Below, one piece after another: positions 8,735 through 18,433 of a stretch of DNA of 64,000 nt. The position numbers and the translations under genes are program-made. Under the pieces are notes generated by a model. It made no database searches. It saw only the letters and a program-made list of their open reading frames with translations, and was not told where the DNA came from. The stretch is taken from assembly GCF_004919685.1 (NCBI RefSeq), contig NZ_SMYZ01000012.1, positions 248,001 through 312,000 on the forward strand, written 5' to 3'. Source of the DNA: Mesorhizobium norvegicum (lineage in GTDB: Bacteria; Pseudomonadota; Alphaproteobacteria; Rhizobiales; Rhizobiaceae). Position 1 is the stretch's first letter. Every line of letters starts with the position of its first letter.

Positions 8735-9525
8735 ACATGCATTCCGCCCGCGCCGCATCCGGGCTCGACACGTTGAAGACGATCCTCAGCATCCCGGTGC
8801 TTGCGATCCGCTGGAACGATGCCATTGTCCTGCTGAACCGGCTGATCGCCGAACGGCGCTTCACCAAGGTCAGTTTCCTCAACGCCCACAACGCCAACAT
8901 CGCCTATACCGACCCGGTCTTCGCCGAGGCGCTCGATGATTTTCTCATCCTGCCCGACGGCATCGGTGTGGATCTGGCGGCGAGACTTCTCTATGGGGCG
9001 CCGTTTCCGGACAATCTCAACGGCACCGATTTCGTCCCCGCCTTCCTGCAGGCCTCGACGACGCCGCTGACGGTCGGGCTGCTCGGCGCGACGCGCGTCA
9101 ACGCCGAAGCGGCGTCGGTCAAGCTGGCGGCACTGGCCGTGCAGCACAGCTTCGTGGTGATCCACGACGGCTATTTCCCCGCTTCGCAGGAATCGGAAAT
9201 CGTCGGCCGGATCGCCGCGCTGCGGCCGGACGTGCTTCTGGTCGCCATGGGCGTGCCGCGCCAGGAATTGTGGATCGCACGCCATATCGACGCGCGCCAC
9301 TGCACGCTGCCGATCGCCGTCGGCGCGTTGCTCGACTTCCTGAGCGGCTCGGTGCCGCGGGCACCCTTGTGGATGCGTCGGTTGCGGCTCGAATGGCTGT
9401 TTCGGTTGGCTGTCGAACCGGGCCGGCTGTGGCGCCGCTATGTGGTCGGCAATCCCCTGTTCCTGCTGCGCGTCGTCAGGCAGAAATTCTCGCGTACACC
9501 CGAAGCAGCGAGGGACAGCCAGTGA
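8731..9525 (+). CDS. WecG/TagA/CpsF family glycosyltransferase
   Basis: 264 residues, the normal size for the WecG/TagA/CpsF family (GT26), which adds ManNAc(A), Glc or similar residues to a lipid-linked sugar at the membrane. Motifs seen are NAHNANIAYTD, ILPDGIGVDLAARLLYG, NGTDFVPAF and LLVAMGVPRQELWI. The start ATG overlaps the previous stop (ATGA), showing translational coupling. The following gene overlaps it in the same way through GTGA. Confidence 0.93.
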   Translation: MNMHSARAASGLDTLKTILSIPVLAIRWNDAIVLLNRLIAERRFTKVSFLNAHNANIAYTDPVFAEALDDFLILPDGIGVDLAARLLYGAPFPDNLNGTDFVPAFLQASTTPLTVGLLGATRVNAEAASVKLAALAVQHSFVVIHDGYFPASQESEIVGRIAALRPDVLLVAMGVPRQELWIARHIDARHCTLPIAVGALLDFLSGSVPRAPLWMRRLRLEWLFRLAVEPGRLWRRYVVGNPLFLLRVVRQKFSRTPEAARDSQ

Positions 9526-10445
9526 ACAGCAGGTTCGTTCCAGGCGCCGCTGTCGAACCAAGCCCGCTTCGGCAGACACCGACGGCGGCAATCGTGACGG
9601 CAAGCTACGCGCCCGATTTCGAGCGCTGCCGCCTGCTGTGCGAGACGCTTGATCGCCACGTTTCCGGCGCGGCGCACCACTACATCCTGGTCGACCATCG
9701 CGATGTCAGGCTGTTTCGCCAATTGAAGACCGGCCGCCGCACGGTCGTCGATGAGCGGGAATTGCTGCCGCGCTGGCTGCATGCCTTCGACGACCCGCTC
9801 AGCCTGTTTCGCCGGCGCGTCTGGCTCAGCCTGAAGACCCAGCCGCTGCGCGGCTGGCACGTGCAGCAGCTGCGCCGCATCGCGATATCAGCGCACGCAT
9901 CCGAAGAGGTGCTGATCTTCTGCGATTCCGACGTCGCTTTCCTCAAACCTTTCGACTGCGGCGCCTTCTGGCGTGACGGCAAGGCGCGGCTGTTTCGCCG
10001 TGACGGCGTGCTGGCGGACGAAGGTCATGACGAGCATCGCATCTGGTCGCGCAACGCGGGTGCAGCACTCGGTATCGACCCCTCCCGGACATCGATCGAC
10101 GACTATATTTCGACACTGATCGCCTGGCGGCGCGACACCGTGCTGGCCATGTGCGGCCAGATCGAGAAGGTCCATGGCCGAAACTGGGTCGAGGTCGTCG
10201 GCTCGGCGCGCAAATTCTCCGAATGCATGATCTATGGCCGCTACGTCGACGATCTGCTGGAGGGCGCCGGCCACTTCCACGGCTCGGAGGAGTTCTGCCG
10301 TGTCCACTGGACCGGCGAAGCGCTTTCGGATGACGAGTTCCGCCGCTTCGTTGCGGCCATGGCGCCGGAGCAGGTGGCGATCGGCATGCAATCCTTCATC
10401 GGCACCGATATCGGCCGCATCCGCCGTCTGATTGGGTTGGATTAG
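9522..10445 (+). CDS. DUF6492-like glycosyltransferase-type protein
   Basis: 307 residues starting at GTG 9522, which overlaps the previous stop by four bases. The N-terminus (TPTAAIVTASYAPDFERCRLL) and EVLIFCDSDVAFLKPFD (a DxD-like CDSD) look like a GT-A family protein of the DUF6492 type found in polysaccharide loci. The stop codon overlaps the convergent flippase gene's stop by two bases at 10442-10445. Function inferred only from fold-like motifs and neighbours. Confidence 0.75.
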   Translation: MNSRFVPGAAVEPSPLRQTPTAAIVTASYAPDFERCRLLCETLDRHVSGAAHHYILVDHRDVRLFRQLKTGRRTVVDERELLPRWLHAFDDPLSLFRRRVWLSLKTQPLRGWHVQQLRRIAISAHASEEVLIFCDSDVAFLKPFDCGAFWRDGKARLFRRDGVLADEGHDEHRIWSRNAGAALGIDPSRTSIDDYISTLIAWRRDTVLAMCGQIEKVHGRNWVEVVGSARKFSECMIYGRYVDDLLEGAGHFHGSEEFCRVHWTGEALSDDEFRRFVAAMAPEQVAIGMQSFIGTDIGRIRRLIGLD

Positions 10446-11737
10446 ACGGGTTTGGCCGGCTTGCGCATCGCCGAATAGGTGAGCAGCGTCGAGGCGAGAT
10501 ACAAAAGCAGGAAGACGACATTGAGTGACAGCACCAGGTTCGGCGTGTCGAGGATGGTCGTCAGCACATAGGTCAAAAGCAGCGCCTTCAGCCCGGCGAG
10601 CAGGCCGAGATTGAGTGCCCTCACCAGCGTCTGGCCGCGCGCGAACAAAAGCTCGGCCTGGTATTCGACCAGATTGCGCAGTCCCGGCACGCAGATCGCT
10701 AGCACCACCAGCGGGGCGGCCTCGGCGACATTCTTGCCGAGCGCATTGGGGAAGAAATGCAGCACGATGCCGAGCGTCAGCAACGCCAGCGTCGACACCG
10801 CGAACACGCCGCCTTCGATGCCGCTCTTGACCGCCAGCCGCGACAGCATTTCCGGCGCGCGCATCATGCGCTGCACCAGCATCATCGAGAAAGTGCGGAT
10901 CGGAATGGCCGTGAGGTCGACCAGCCGCATGATGATGGCATAGATACCGGCCAGATGCGGTCCGCCGATCGCCAGGACCAGCAGCTTGTCGAACTCCATC
11001 TGCAGGTAGAACAGCACTTCGGCGCCAGCCACATAGATGGAATCGGCCAATCGCCTGACATAGAGCTCGATGCGCAGCCGCAGCCGCTGGCGTGGGTAGA
11101 AGAAGCCGAATGCAATCAGCAGCGAGGCTGTGTTGGCGCCGATATAGAACCACGACCATATCCAGACGCTGTGTTGCGCGGAGATCATGAACAGCACCGC
11201 GCCAAGCGCCCGCAGCGCCGTCGCCAGGATGGCCAGCAGCGCGGCGCGGCCGAATTTGCCCAGACCGTTGTTGACGATCAGCGCCACCTCCACCGGCCGC
11301 CACAGCAGCGCTTCGGCAAAGACGATTGCCGCAAACACCGACAGCGGCACGGTGTCGGCGAAGAAAATCAGATAGACGCCGAACGAGGCCGCTGCCAGCA
11401 GCGGCAGCGACAGCACGCCGAGCAGCAGGAAGCCGGCGGTGAAAGTGCCGATCAGATTGGGGCGGATGGTGGCAGTGCGGTAGAGTGCCGAGATGAAACC
11501 GAAGGCGAGGATGCGCGACAGCATGACACCGGCCGCCGATGCCGTGGCGAACATGCCGAACTCGGAAATGGACAGCGTGTTGGCCAGTGCGATGAAATAG
11601 GCGAGTGAAAACACCAGTCGCCCGCCGGCGCCGCTGATCGCCGAGAAATAGTCGCGAAGCAGCCCCCGTCGTTCGGCCAAAAAAGTGCCGATCCGGGCGA
11701 GGGACCGCCTTTGCGGTATGTCACTGGCCTGCGTCAT
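10442..11737 (-). CDS. Polysaccharide biosynthesis flippase (Wzx/MOP superfamily)
   Basis: 431 residues with about 12 hydrophobic segments spread evenly, starting with a typical FSAISGAGGRLVFSLAYFIALA segment region and ending with a short basic tail. It would flip lipid-linked polysaccharide repeat units to the periplasmic side. Sits convergent to the glycosyltransferase operon and divergent from the co-polymerase gene at 11936, completing a Wzx/Wzy-type set. Confidence 0.85.
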   Translation of the reverse strand: MTQASDIPQRRSLARIGTFLAERRGLLRDYFSAISGAGGRLVFSLAYFIALANTLSISEFGMFATASAAGVMLSRILAFGFISALYRTATIRPNLIGTFTAGFLLLGVLSLPLLAAASFGVYLIFFADTVPLSVFAAIVFAEALLWRPVEVALIVNNGLGKFGRAALLAILATALRALGAVLFMISAQHSVWIWSWFYIGANTASLLIAFGFFYPRQRLRLRIELYVRRLADSIYVAGAEVLFYLQMEFDKLLVLAIGGPHLAGIYAIIMRLVDLTAIPIRTFSMMLVQRMMRAPEMLSRLAVKSGIEGGVFAVSTLALLTLGIVLHFFPNALGKNVAEAAPLVVLAICVPGLRNLVEYQAELLFARGQTLVRALNLGLLAGLKALLLTYVLTTILDTPNLVLSLNVVFLLLYLASTLLTYSAMRKPAKPV

Positions 11738-11935
11738 GTCTCATGGAGAGCCTAGGCCGGAAAACTTAACGTGCCGTTCTGAGGTCCAAGGTTGTGTCGA
11801 AAATAGATGCAACCCAAGAGAGAAACCGCAGCTTCGGCGCGGGAAAATTAACCTTTTGTTTTCCATGCCTGTTTAGCGTGGCTTAACGAATGGCCAATCG
11901 CCGTTCGCAGGTCGCCAAGGGTAAAGTTCCAGACG

Positions 11936-14482
11936 ATGGTCGACAGGGAAAACCGCGAAGACTGGAAGCGCGAGCGCTCGTTGCTGGCGCTTGGCCAGGC
12001 TGTGCGCGGTGACGAACCCGACGCGTCCCTGGTGTCGATAGGGGACAGGGCAGACCCATCATGGCGCGAGGATGCCGCCACCCGCCATCGTCTCGCCCGC
12101 TCACAGCGCGAAGCGCGGACGAACCCGAAGCTGTCGGATCCGGTCGCAACAGACGGGTATCAGGCTGGCTATGAACCAGCTTCGTCGGTGAGCCGTGCGC
12201 AAACCACGCCACCGACACAGTCAGTTGCGGCCGAAACCGCAGGCGCCTATCGCTCCGATCGCACCTCCGAACCTTACCGTTCAGGCGCCGCGCCGGCGTC
12301 CCACAGTGACGGCGCCGACAGCCAGCAATGGAAGCCGCTGATCGATCCGATGCAGGTCGTCCGTGGTGTCGGCAAGTCGAAGCTGCTGATCGTGACGACG
12401 ACGATACTGGGTGCCGCGCTCGGCATTGCCATCGCGCTGTCGACGCCGAAGAAATACGAGGCCACCACCGAGCTGATCGTCGATCCGCGCGACCTCAAGC
12501 TGACCGACCGCGACCTCACCCAGTCGGTCGTCGCTTCGGACGCCACGCTGGCCATCGTCGAAAACCAGGTCCGGGTGCTGACATCAGGTACTGTTCTCAA
12601 CAAGGTCGTAGACAAGCTCAATCTCGTCAACGACCCGGAATTCAATGGGCAAGGCAGCGGCGGCCTCAGCGTCATGTCGCTCATCCGCTCCATCCTGTCT
12701 CGCAATGACGGGCCGGGGGGTGTCGACGACACCCGCCGCCGTGCGCTGGCTGTCGGCAATCTGGCTGAGAGCCTTTCGGTCGAGCGCGGCGGCAAGACCT
12801 TCGTCATCACCGTCAGCGCTACCACGCAAAATGGCGAGAAATCGGCTCTGATCGCCAACACGATGACGGATGTCTTCCTGCAGACCTTCGGCCAGATTCA
12901 GTCGGACACCGCCGGCCGCGCCACCGACGAACTGACGGCAAGGTTGGACGAGCTGCGCAAGGGCGTCGAGGCGGCCGAACGCAAGGTCGAGGATTTCAGG
13001 GCCACGCACGACCTTGTCGATGCGCAGGGCCACCTCATCAGCGACGATGAGATGCTGAAGCTCAACGAACAACTGTCGGTTGCCCGCGCCCGCACGCTGG
13101 AACTCAATGCCCGGGCGGCTTCGGCGCGTTCGGTAGACGTCAACTCGGTTCTCACCGGTACCCTGCCGGAGGAGATCAACTCCAACACGATGAGCGATCT
13201 GCGTTCGCAATATGCGTCGCTCAAGCAGGAGGCTGATCGCGCCGCCATCCGGTTCGGCCCGCGTCACCCCGAACTCCAGGCGCTCAATGCCCAGATTGCC
13301 GGCGCACGTGATCGCATCGCCGCGGAGTTGCGCCGCATTGGCTCGTCGCTGCAGGTCGACCTCAAGCGTGCCGTCCAGCTCGAACAGGATCTCGCTTCTC
13401 GTCTGGCTCAGCTCAAGGTCCGCAGCGGCGACGTCAACAGCGATCTGGTGTCGATGCGCGAACTGGAGCGCGAGGCCTCCGCCAAGCGGTCCGTCTACGA
13501 ACAGTATCTGCTGCGTGCCAAGGAGACCGGCGAGCAGAAGGACATCAACACCGCCAACATCAATGTGATCTCGAAGGCCTTCGCGCCGCTCGAGCCGAAC
13601 GGGCCGTCGCGGGTCGTGGTGGCGCTTGCCGGCCTGCTGCTGGGCTTTGCCTCCGGCATTGGCCTCGGCGCCATGCGTGGCGCCTATGAGAGCCTGCGTG
13701 ACACCGCCAATTCGCGCTCGCGCCGCGACCGCAGCATGGACGAACGCCGGACGCCCTACGAGGATAAGGCAAATCGGGCAGCGCCTCCAGCTGCGCCGCA
13801 ACCACCAGCGCCACAACCATCGGCGCCACCACCTGCGCCGCCACCGCCAGCAGCACCGCCGCCTGTCCAGCGGACTGAGATCGCGCCGGAAGAAGGTCCC
13901 GGCCGGATCAGTGCGCTGCTGTCGAGGCTGCACAAGGCCGTGTCCCGCAAGCCATCCCCGGATGAGCCCTTCGATACCGAGTGGGTCTCCGCTGAAAACG
14001 TGAAGCCAATGCAAGATCCGGCGTACCCCGCCTATCCCCAGTCGGCGCCGGCCTTTGCGCCTCGGCAGCAAGTTGCGGCAGCCTACCCGCCACCGCCTTT
14101 CCAGCCGGGCGCCCAGGCCCCCTATGCGCAGCAGATGGCGCAGCCGCCATTGCCGCCTCATACGGTGCCGCAGCGACCATATTCGGGCCCGCAGCTCTAT
14201 CCCTACGCGCAGCCTTTGGGCTACACGCAGCAGCCCGGCCATACCTATCCGCAGTCCATTCTGGCCCCCAATGCCGGGCAGCAGCCCTATCCGCCTCAGG
14301 CTGCCTCTGAGTCTTATCCGCAGCCGCCCATCCCGCCGCAGCAGGCGCCTCAGCGATCGGTGGAGCCGCCGCAGGACGTCGAGCAGCAGGCGCCAATCGA
14401 GGAAATCCGCGCCAGCCTGCGCGAATTCCGCGAAGCGGTCCGCGAACTCACCGAGAGCCGCGCGCGCCGCAGGTATTTCTGA
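11936..14482 (+). CDS. GumC/Wzz-type polysaccharide co-polymerase with proline/glutamine-rich tail
   Basis: 848 residues. A charged cytoplasmic leader (1-145) precedes a first membrane segment near 148-168 (LLIVTTTILGAALGIAIAL). The periplasmic part has long coiled-coil-like stretches (KYEATTELIVDPRDL early, then LDELRKGVEAAERKVEDF and RFGPRHPELQALNAQIAGA). A second membrane segment near 557-580 carries the PCP motif (PNGPSRVVVALAGLLLGF). Such proteins set chain length and link to export. The usual C-terminal tyrosine autokinase is absent. Instead there is about 250 residues of Pro/Ala/Gln-rich low-complexity sequence, ending in a charged helix (IRASLREFREAVRELTESR). It may be the master export component of the 5-14 kb locus. 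Confidence 0.88.
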   Translation: MVDRENREDWKRERSLLALGQAVRGDEPDASLVSIGDRADPSWREDAATRHRLARSQREARTNPKLSDPVATDGYQAGYEPASSVSRAQTTPPTQSVAAETAGAYRSDRTSEPYRSGAAPASHSDGADSQQWKPLIDPMQVVRGVGKSKLLIVTTTILGAALGIAIALSTPKKYEATTELIVDPRDLKLTDRDLTQSVVASDATLAIVENQVRVLTSGTVLNKVVDKLNLVNDPEFNGQGSGGLSVMSLIRSILSRNDGPGGVDDTRRRALAVGNLAESLSVERGGKTFVITVSATTQNGEKSALIANTMTDVFLQTFGQIQSDTAGRATDELTARLDELRKGVEAAERKVEDFRATHDLVDAQGHLISDDEMLKLNEQLSVARARTLELNARAASARSVDVNSVLTGTLPEEINSNTMSDLRSQYASLKQEADRAAIRFGPRHPELQALNAQIAGARDRIAAELRRIGSSLQVDLKRAVQLEQDLASRLAQLKVRSGDVNSDLVSMRELEREASAKRSVYEQYLLRAKETGEQKDINTANINVISKAFAPLEPNGPSRVVVALAGLLLGFASGIGLGAMRGAYESLRDTANSRSRRDRSMDERRTPYEDKANRAAPPAAPQPPAPQPSAPPPAPPPPAAPPPVQRTEIAPEEGPGRISALLSRLHKAVSRKPSPDEPFDTEWVSAENVKPMQDPAYPAYPQSAPAFAPRQQVAAAYPPPPFQPGAQAPYAQQMAQPPLPPHTVPQRPYSGPQLYPYAQPLGYTQQPGHTYPQSILAPNAGQQPYPPQAASESYPQPPIPPQQAPQRSVEPPQDVEQQAPIEEIRASLREFREAVRELTESRARRRYF

Positions 14483-14606
14483 GCCACAAAATTCTTCGCG
14501 GTGCCGTACAAAAACATGCCGGTTTCGCGTAAACGGCATGGGACGGCGCTTTGGCGGGATTGCATGTTGGAATTTTCGTGAAAATGCCACGCTGTGACAG
14601 ATCAAA

Positions 14607-14636
14607 AAGCGCGCCGCTTCCCGAAGCGACGCGCTT
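14607..14636 (-). terminator. GC-rich hairpin with T-run on the minus strand
   Basis: AAGCGCG-c-CGCTTC-cc-GAAGCG-a-CGCGCTT forms a long hairpin, and on the minus strand it is followed by TTTTTGATC. No minus-strand gene lies upstream of it nearby, so it may serve instead as a folD leader structure on the plus strand, or as a barrier between the polysaccharide operon and folD. A second imperfect dyad (CATGCCGGTTT..AAACGGCATG) is at 14515-14540. Confidence 0.35.
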
Positions 14637-14662
14637 GGGCATTTTGGTGTTGAGGGTGGTCC

Positions 14663-15562
14663 ATGGCTGAAGTGATTGATGGCAAGAGCGTTGCCGGAGA
14701 CGTAGTGCAGACGGTTAAGACGCTGACCGCCGAACTGGTCTCAAAAGGCAAGGCCAAGCCCGGTCTTGCCGTGGTCATCGTCGGCGAGGATCCGGCCAGC
14801 CAGGTCTATGTCGCTTCCAAGTCGCGCACTGCCAAGGAATGCGGCTTTCATTCCGTCCAGCACACGCTGCCGGCCGAAACCTCCGAACCGGCATTGCTGA
14901 AGATCATCGGCGACCTCAACGCCGATCCGGCCATCAACGGCATCCTGGTGCAGCTTCCGCTGCCGGCCCATATCGACGCCGGCAAGATCATCCAGACCAT
15001 CGCGCCGGAAAAGGATGTCGACGGCTTCCATTTCATCAATGTCGGCAAGCTCGGCACCGGTGAACTTGAGACCGCCTTCGTGCCTTGCACGCCGGCCGGC
15101 TCGATGCTCCTGATCGAACGGGTGCGCGGCAAGGACCTGTCCGGCCTCAATGCCGTCGTCGTTGGCCGCTCCAACATCGTCGGCAAGCCGATGGCCAACC
15201 TCCTGCTTGCCGCCAACTGTACCGTCACCATCGCCCACAGCCGCACCAGGGATCTGCCGGCACTGGCCCGCACCGCCGACATTCTTGTCGCGGCCGTCGG
15301 CCGGCCGGAGATGATCAGGGGTGATTGGGTGAAGCCAGGCGCCACCGTCATCGATGTCGGCATCAACCGCATTCCGGCGCCGGAAAAGGGCGAGGGCAAG
15401 TCGCGCCTCGTCGGCGATGTCGCCTATGCCGAAGCGGCCAAGGCCGCCGGCGCCATCACGCCGGTGCCCGGCGGTGTCGGCCCGATGACCATTGCCATGC
15501 TGATGGCCAATACGTTAGCCTCTGCCTACCTTGCGGCCGGATTGAAACGGCCGTCCTTCTGA
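14663..15562 (+). CDS. folD: Bifunctional methylenetetrahydrofolate dehydrogenase / methenyltetrahydrofolate cyclohydrolase
   Basis: 299 residues, usual FolD length; interconverts one-carbon folates in the cytoplasm with NADP. Seen are [14 protein letters not shown] (the substrate-binding YVxxK with catalytic lysine), [15 protein letters not shown], and the C-terminal signature [19 protein letters not shown]. It stands between the polysaccharide locus and a GlxA-type regulator that follows 56 bp later on the same strand, which could be co-transcribed. Confidence 0.97.
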   Translation: MAEVIDGKSVAGDVVQTVKTLTAELVSKGKAKPGLAVVIVGEDPASQVYVASKSRTAKECGFHSVQHTLPAETSEPALLKIIGDLNADPAINGILVQLPLPAHIDAGKIIQTIAPEKDVDGFHFINVGKLGTGELETAFVPCTPAGSMLLIERVRGKDLSGLNAVVVGRSNIVGKPMANLLLAANCTVTIAHSRTRDLPALARTADILVAAVGRPEMIRGDWVKPGATVIDVGINRIPAPEKGEGKSRLVGDVAYAEAAKAAGAITPVPGGVGPMTIAMLMANTLASAYLAAGLKRPSF

Positions 15563-15618
15563 CCCGCCAGAAAGCCGCAGCTTTGCCGAACCCCACTATT
15601 CCCTTGGAACGGCCGGTC

Positions 15619-16581
15619 ATGACTGATCCCGTTCAAGGCGGCCGGCAGTTCGCTTTCCTGCTGGTCGACAAGTTCTCCATGTTCTCGCTGGCCGCGGCGA
15701 TCGACACGTTCCGGTCGGCAAACCGGTTGCTCGGCCGCGACTTCTATGGCTGGACCACGGTGTCGGCCGACGGCGATCCGGTGATGGCCTCCAATGGCCT
15801 GCCGCTCAAGATCGACTACGCCGTTGCCGACCTGCCGCCGGTCGACATCCTCTTCGTTTCGGTCGGACTGACGACGGAATTTCCCGGCAAGAGCAAGGTG
15901 CTGGCGGCTTTGCGCAGCTGGGGCCGGCGCGGCAATGCACTGGGTGCCTTGTCGGTCGGTTCCTACCTGCTGGCCGAGGCCGGGCAGCTCGAAGGCTATC
16001 GCTGCACCATCCATTGGGAAAACCGCGCCGGCTTCGTCGAACGGTTCCCCGACATCAACTGCACGGGCAATGTCTTCGAGATCGATCGCAAGCGTTATAC
16101 CTGCGCCGGCGGCACCACCTCGATCGACCTGATGCTGGAGATCGTGCGCGGCGATTTCGGCTCGAACCTCGCCAATGGCGTCGCCAACCAGTTCCAGCAC
16201 GAACGCATCCGCTCGGCCGGAGACCGCCAGCGGGTCGGGCCGGAACGCGACCTGACCGGCAAGTCGGAGAAGCTCAGGCGCATCGTCGAACTGATGGCCG
16301 ACCACCTCGACGAGCCGCTGTCGGCCGTGCAGCTGGCCAAATCCGCCGGCCTGTCGGTGCGCCAGGTCGAGCGCCTGTTCCTGCGCCATCTCAGCGTCAC
16401 GCCCGGCCGTTATTACATGCGGCTGCGGCTGGAACGGGCGCGCGAATTGCTGCGCCAGACCAACATGCCGATCCTCGATGTGGCGATCGCGACCGGCTTT
16501 ACGTCGCATTCCTACTTTGCCCAGAGCTACCGGCTGCAATTCGGCAGGCCGCCCTCGGAAGAGCGCCGCACGACCTACTGA
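15619..16581 (+). CDS. GlxA family transcriptional regulator (DJ-1/PfpI domain plus AraC-type HTH)
   Basis: 320 residues. The N-terminal amidase-like DJ-1/PfpI domain (FAFLLVDKFSMFSLAAAIDT to about residue 190) probably senses a ligand. The C-terminal AraC double helix-turn-helix (VQLAKSAGLSVRQVERLF and ILDVAIATGFTSHSYFAQ) binds DNA. GlxA-like proteins with this architecture, such as GbdR and CdhR, often control choline, betaine, carnitine or arginine use, but the target here is unknown. The start ATG at 15619 gives the normal short N-terminus; upstream extension overlaps folD. Confidence 0.9.
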   Translation: MTDPVQGGRQFAFLLVDKFSMFSLAAAIDTFRSANRLLGRDFYGWTTVSADGDPVMASNGLPLKIDYAVADLPPVDILFVSVGLTTEFPGKSKVLAALRSWGRRGNALGALSVGSYLLAEAGQLEGYRCTIHWENRAGFVERFPDINCTGNVFEIDRKRYTCAGGTTSIDLMLEIVRGDFGSNLANGVANQFQHERIRSAGDRQRVGPERDLTGKSEKLRRIVELMADHLDEPLSAVQLAKSAGLSVRQVERLFLRHLSVTPGRYYMRLRLERARELLRQTNMPILDVAIATGFTSHSYFAQSYRLQFGRPPSEERRTTY

Positions 16582-16707
16582 GCGGATTTTCGCTTTCGCC
16601 GAAAAGTTTGGCATTCGGCCCCCTCACAGCCGTGCCCGGACTTGTGTCCTGACGCCGCCTCAAATAGCTTTCCTGCCCGGATCAGGGGCGGATTTGAGGA
16701 GATATCG

Positions 16708-18366
16708 ATGGCGGGACTTGCACGGAGCGTCGCTGCGGCGATCCTCCTTTTGTCGATGACGACATTCGGCTTTGCCGCAAACAAGGTCATCATCATCCTC
16801 GATGCCTCCGGCTCGATGTGGGCGCAGATCGACGGCAAGCCCAAGCTTGAAATCGCCCGCGAGTCGCTTCGAACCGTGCTTCAATCGGTCCCCGCCGACG
16901 ATGAGATCGGCTTCATGGCCTATGGCCATCGCGAGAAGGGCAGCTGCGACGACATCCAGTTGATCGTGCCGCCACAGGCAGGTTCGGCGAGCGCCATTTC
17001 GGCCGCCGCCGACAGCCTGAAATTCCTTGGCAAGACGCCGCTGACGGCGGCCGTCAAGCAGGCGGCCGAAGCGTTGAAATACACTGAGGACAAGGCGACC
17101 GTCGTGCTCATCACCGACGGGCTCGAAACATGCGGCGGCGACCCTTGCGCGCTTGGCAAGGAGCTCGAGGCATCCGGCGTCGATTTCACCGCCGATGTCG
17201 TCGGCTTCGGCCTCACCGCCGACGAGGGCAAGCAGATCGCCTGCCTTGCCGACAACACCGGCGGCAAATACATCCAGGCCTCCGACGAGAAGGCGCTGCA
17301 GGAGGCGTTGGTCGAAACGGTCGCAGCACCGGCGCCTGCACCCGAACCAGCGCCAGCACCTGCACCGGCGCCCGAGCCTGCCAAGCCGGAATTCAATCTT
17401 CTGCCGACCGCGGTGCTTGCCGAAGGCGGCGATCCTGTCACCGACGGAAATGCCTGGGAAATCTACAAGGCGAAATCCGACGGCACGCGCGGCGACAACG
17501 TCACCACCGAATACGGCGCCTACAAAGGCAATCTGGAGCCGGGCGACTACGTCATCGTCGCGCGCGACGGTGAGGCTAAGACCGAACAAAAGCTCAAGAT
17601 CGAGGCAGGCCAGGTCTACAAGCCGCTGTTCACCCTGAATGCCGGCACGCTCATTATTCATCCGCGACCAAGCGCGGGGGCGGATGTTGTCGACGGCGCG
17701 GCTGTCGTGATCGACTACCCCGGCGCCGATGCGCCCGCGACCTACTATGGGACCACCAAGATCGTGTTGCCGGCCGGCGACGAGAAAGTGACTGTTACGA
17801 TCGGCCAGGGCGTGGCTACCGAAACGATTCCGCTCGCTGCCGGCCAAACGGTCGAAAAGGATATCATCGTCGGCGTCGGGCATATCGTTGCCAACGCCTA
17901 CTATACCGCTGGCGGCGACAAGGCCGACGGTTCGGGCATCGGCTTTAAGGTGTTCAAGGCGAAAAAGAAGATCGATGGGACCAGGGAAGAGGTGACCTAT
18001 GCCTATGGTCCCGACAGCAAGTTCGACCTGCCGCCGGACGATTATGTTTTGATCGCGACGGTCGAGTTGGCAGAGGTCGAGCAGCCGTTCACGGTGAAGG
18101 CCGGTGAGTCTCAGGATGTGAAAGTGGCCATGAATGCCGGCGTGCTGGCAATCACCGCGCCCGGCGCATCGAAGATCGAGATTTTCGAGACGAAGAAGGA
18201 CATCAACGGCAACCGCAAGTCGATCGGCTATAGTTACGACGCGAAGTTCCAGACCACGCTGCCGGCCGGCGACTACGCGATTGTCGCCGACACCTCCGAC
18301 AACGGCTCAAAGGAAGGCACGGCTACGGTCAAGGCCGGCGAACGCGTCGAGGTCACCGTCAAGTAA
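16708..18366 (+). CDS. Secreted VWA-domain protein with repeated beta-sandwich C-terminal units
   Basis: 552 residues. Signal peptide ARSVAAAILLLSMTTFGFA, then a von Willebrand A domain (about 25-205) with the MIDAS motif DASGSMW and the later LITDGLET. An Ala/Pro-rich linker near 210-230 follows. After it come at least three similar units of about 70-90 residues, each with an I/F-x-V/I-Y/F-K/E start, a YxYG/AxY strand and a PxGDY or PPDDY turn. The start at 16708 has a TGAGGAGA ribosome site. Probably a periplasmic or surface adhesive/metal-binding protein; no partner genes are adjacent. Confidence 0.85.
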   Translation: MAGLARSVAAAILLLSMTTFGFAANKVIIILDASGSMWAQIDGKPKLEIARESLRTVLQSVPADDEIGFMAYGHREKGSCDDIQLIVPPQAGSASAISAAADSLKFLGKTPLTAAVKQAAEALKYTEDKATVVLITDGLETCGGDPCALGKELEASGVDFTADVVGFGLTADEGKQIACLADNTGGKYIQASDEKALQEALVETVAAPAPAPEPAPAPAPAPEPAKPEFNLLPTAVLAEGGDPVTDGNAWEIYKAKSDGTRGDNVTTEYGAYKGNLEPGDYVIVARDGEAKTEQKLKIEAGQVYKPLFTLNAGTLIIHPRPSAGADVVDGAAVVIDYPGADAPATYYGTTKIVLPAGDEKVTVTIGQGVATETIPLAAGQTVEKDIIVGVGHIVANAYYTAGGDKADGSGIGFKVFKAKKKIDGTREEVTYAYGPDSKFDLPPDDYVLIATVELAEVEQPFTVKAGESQDVKVAMNAGVLAITAPGASKIEIFETKKDINGNRKSIGYSYDAKFQTTLPAGDYAIVADTSDNGSKEGTATVKAGERVEVTVK

Positions 18367-18387
18367 CTGCCTTAACTCCATGAAAGA

Positions 18388-18411
18388 GGGCGGCCACGAG
18401 CCGCCCTTTTT
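18388..18411 (+). terminator. Intrinsic terminator after the VWA gene
   Basis: GGGCGGC-cacgag-CCGCCC followed by TTTTT, 22 bp after the VWA stop. The reverse strand also reads as a hairpin followed by TCTTTC, so it may work in both directions and also end the zwf-pgl-edd transcript, whose last gene stops at 18434. Confidence 0.85.
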
Positions 18412-18433
18412 CATGGACAGGACGGTGATCCCA

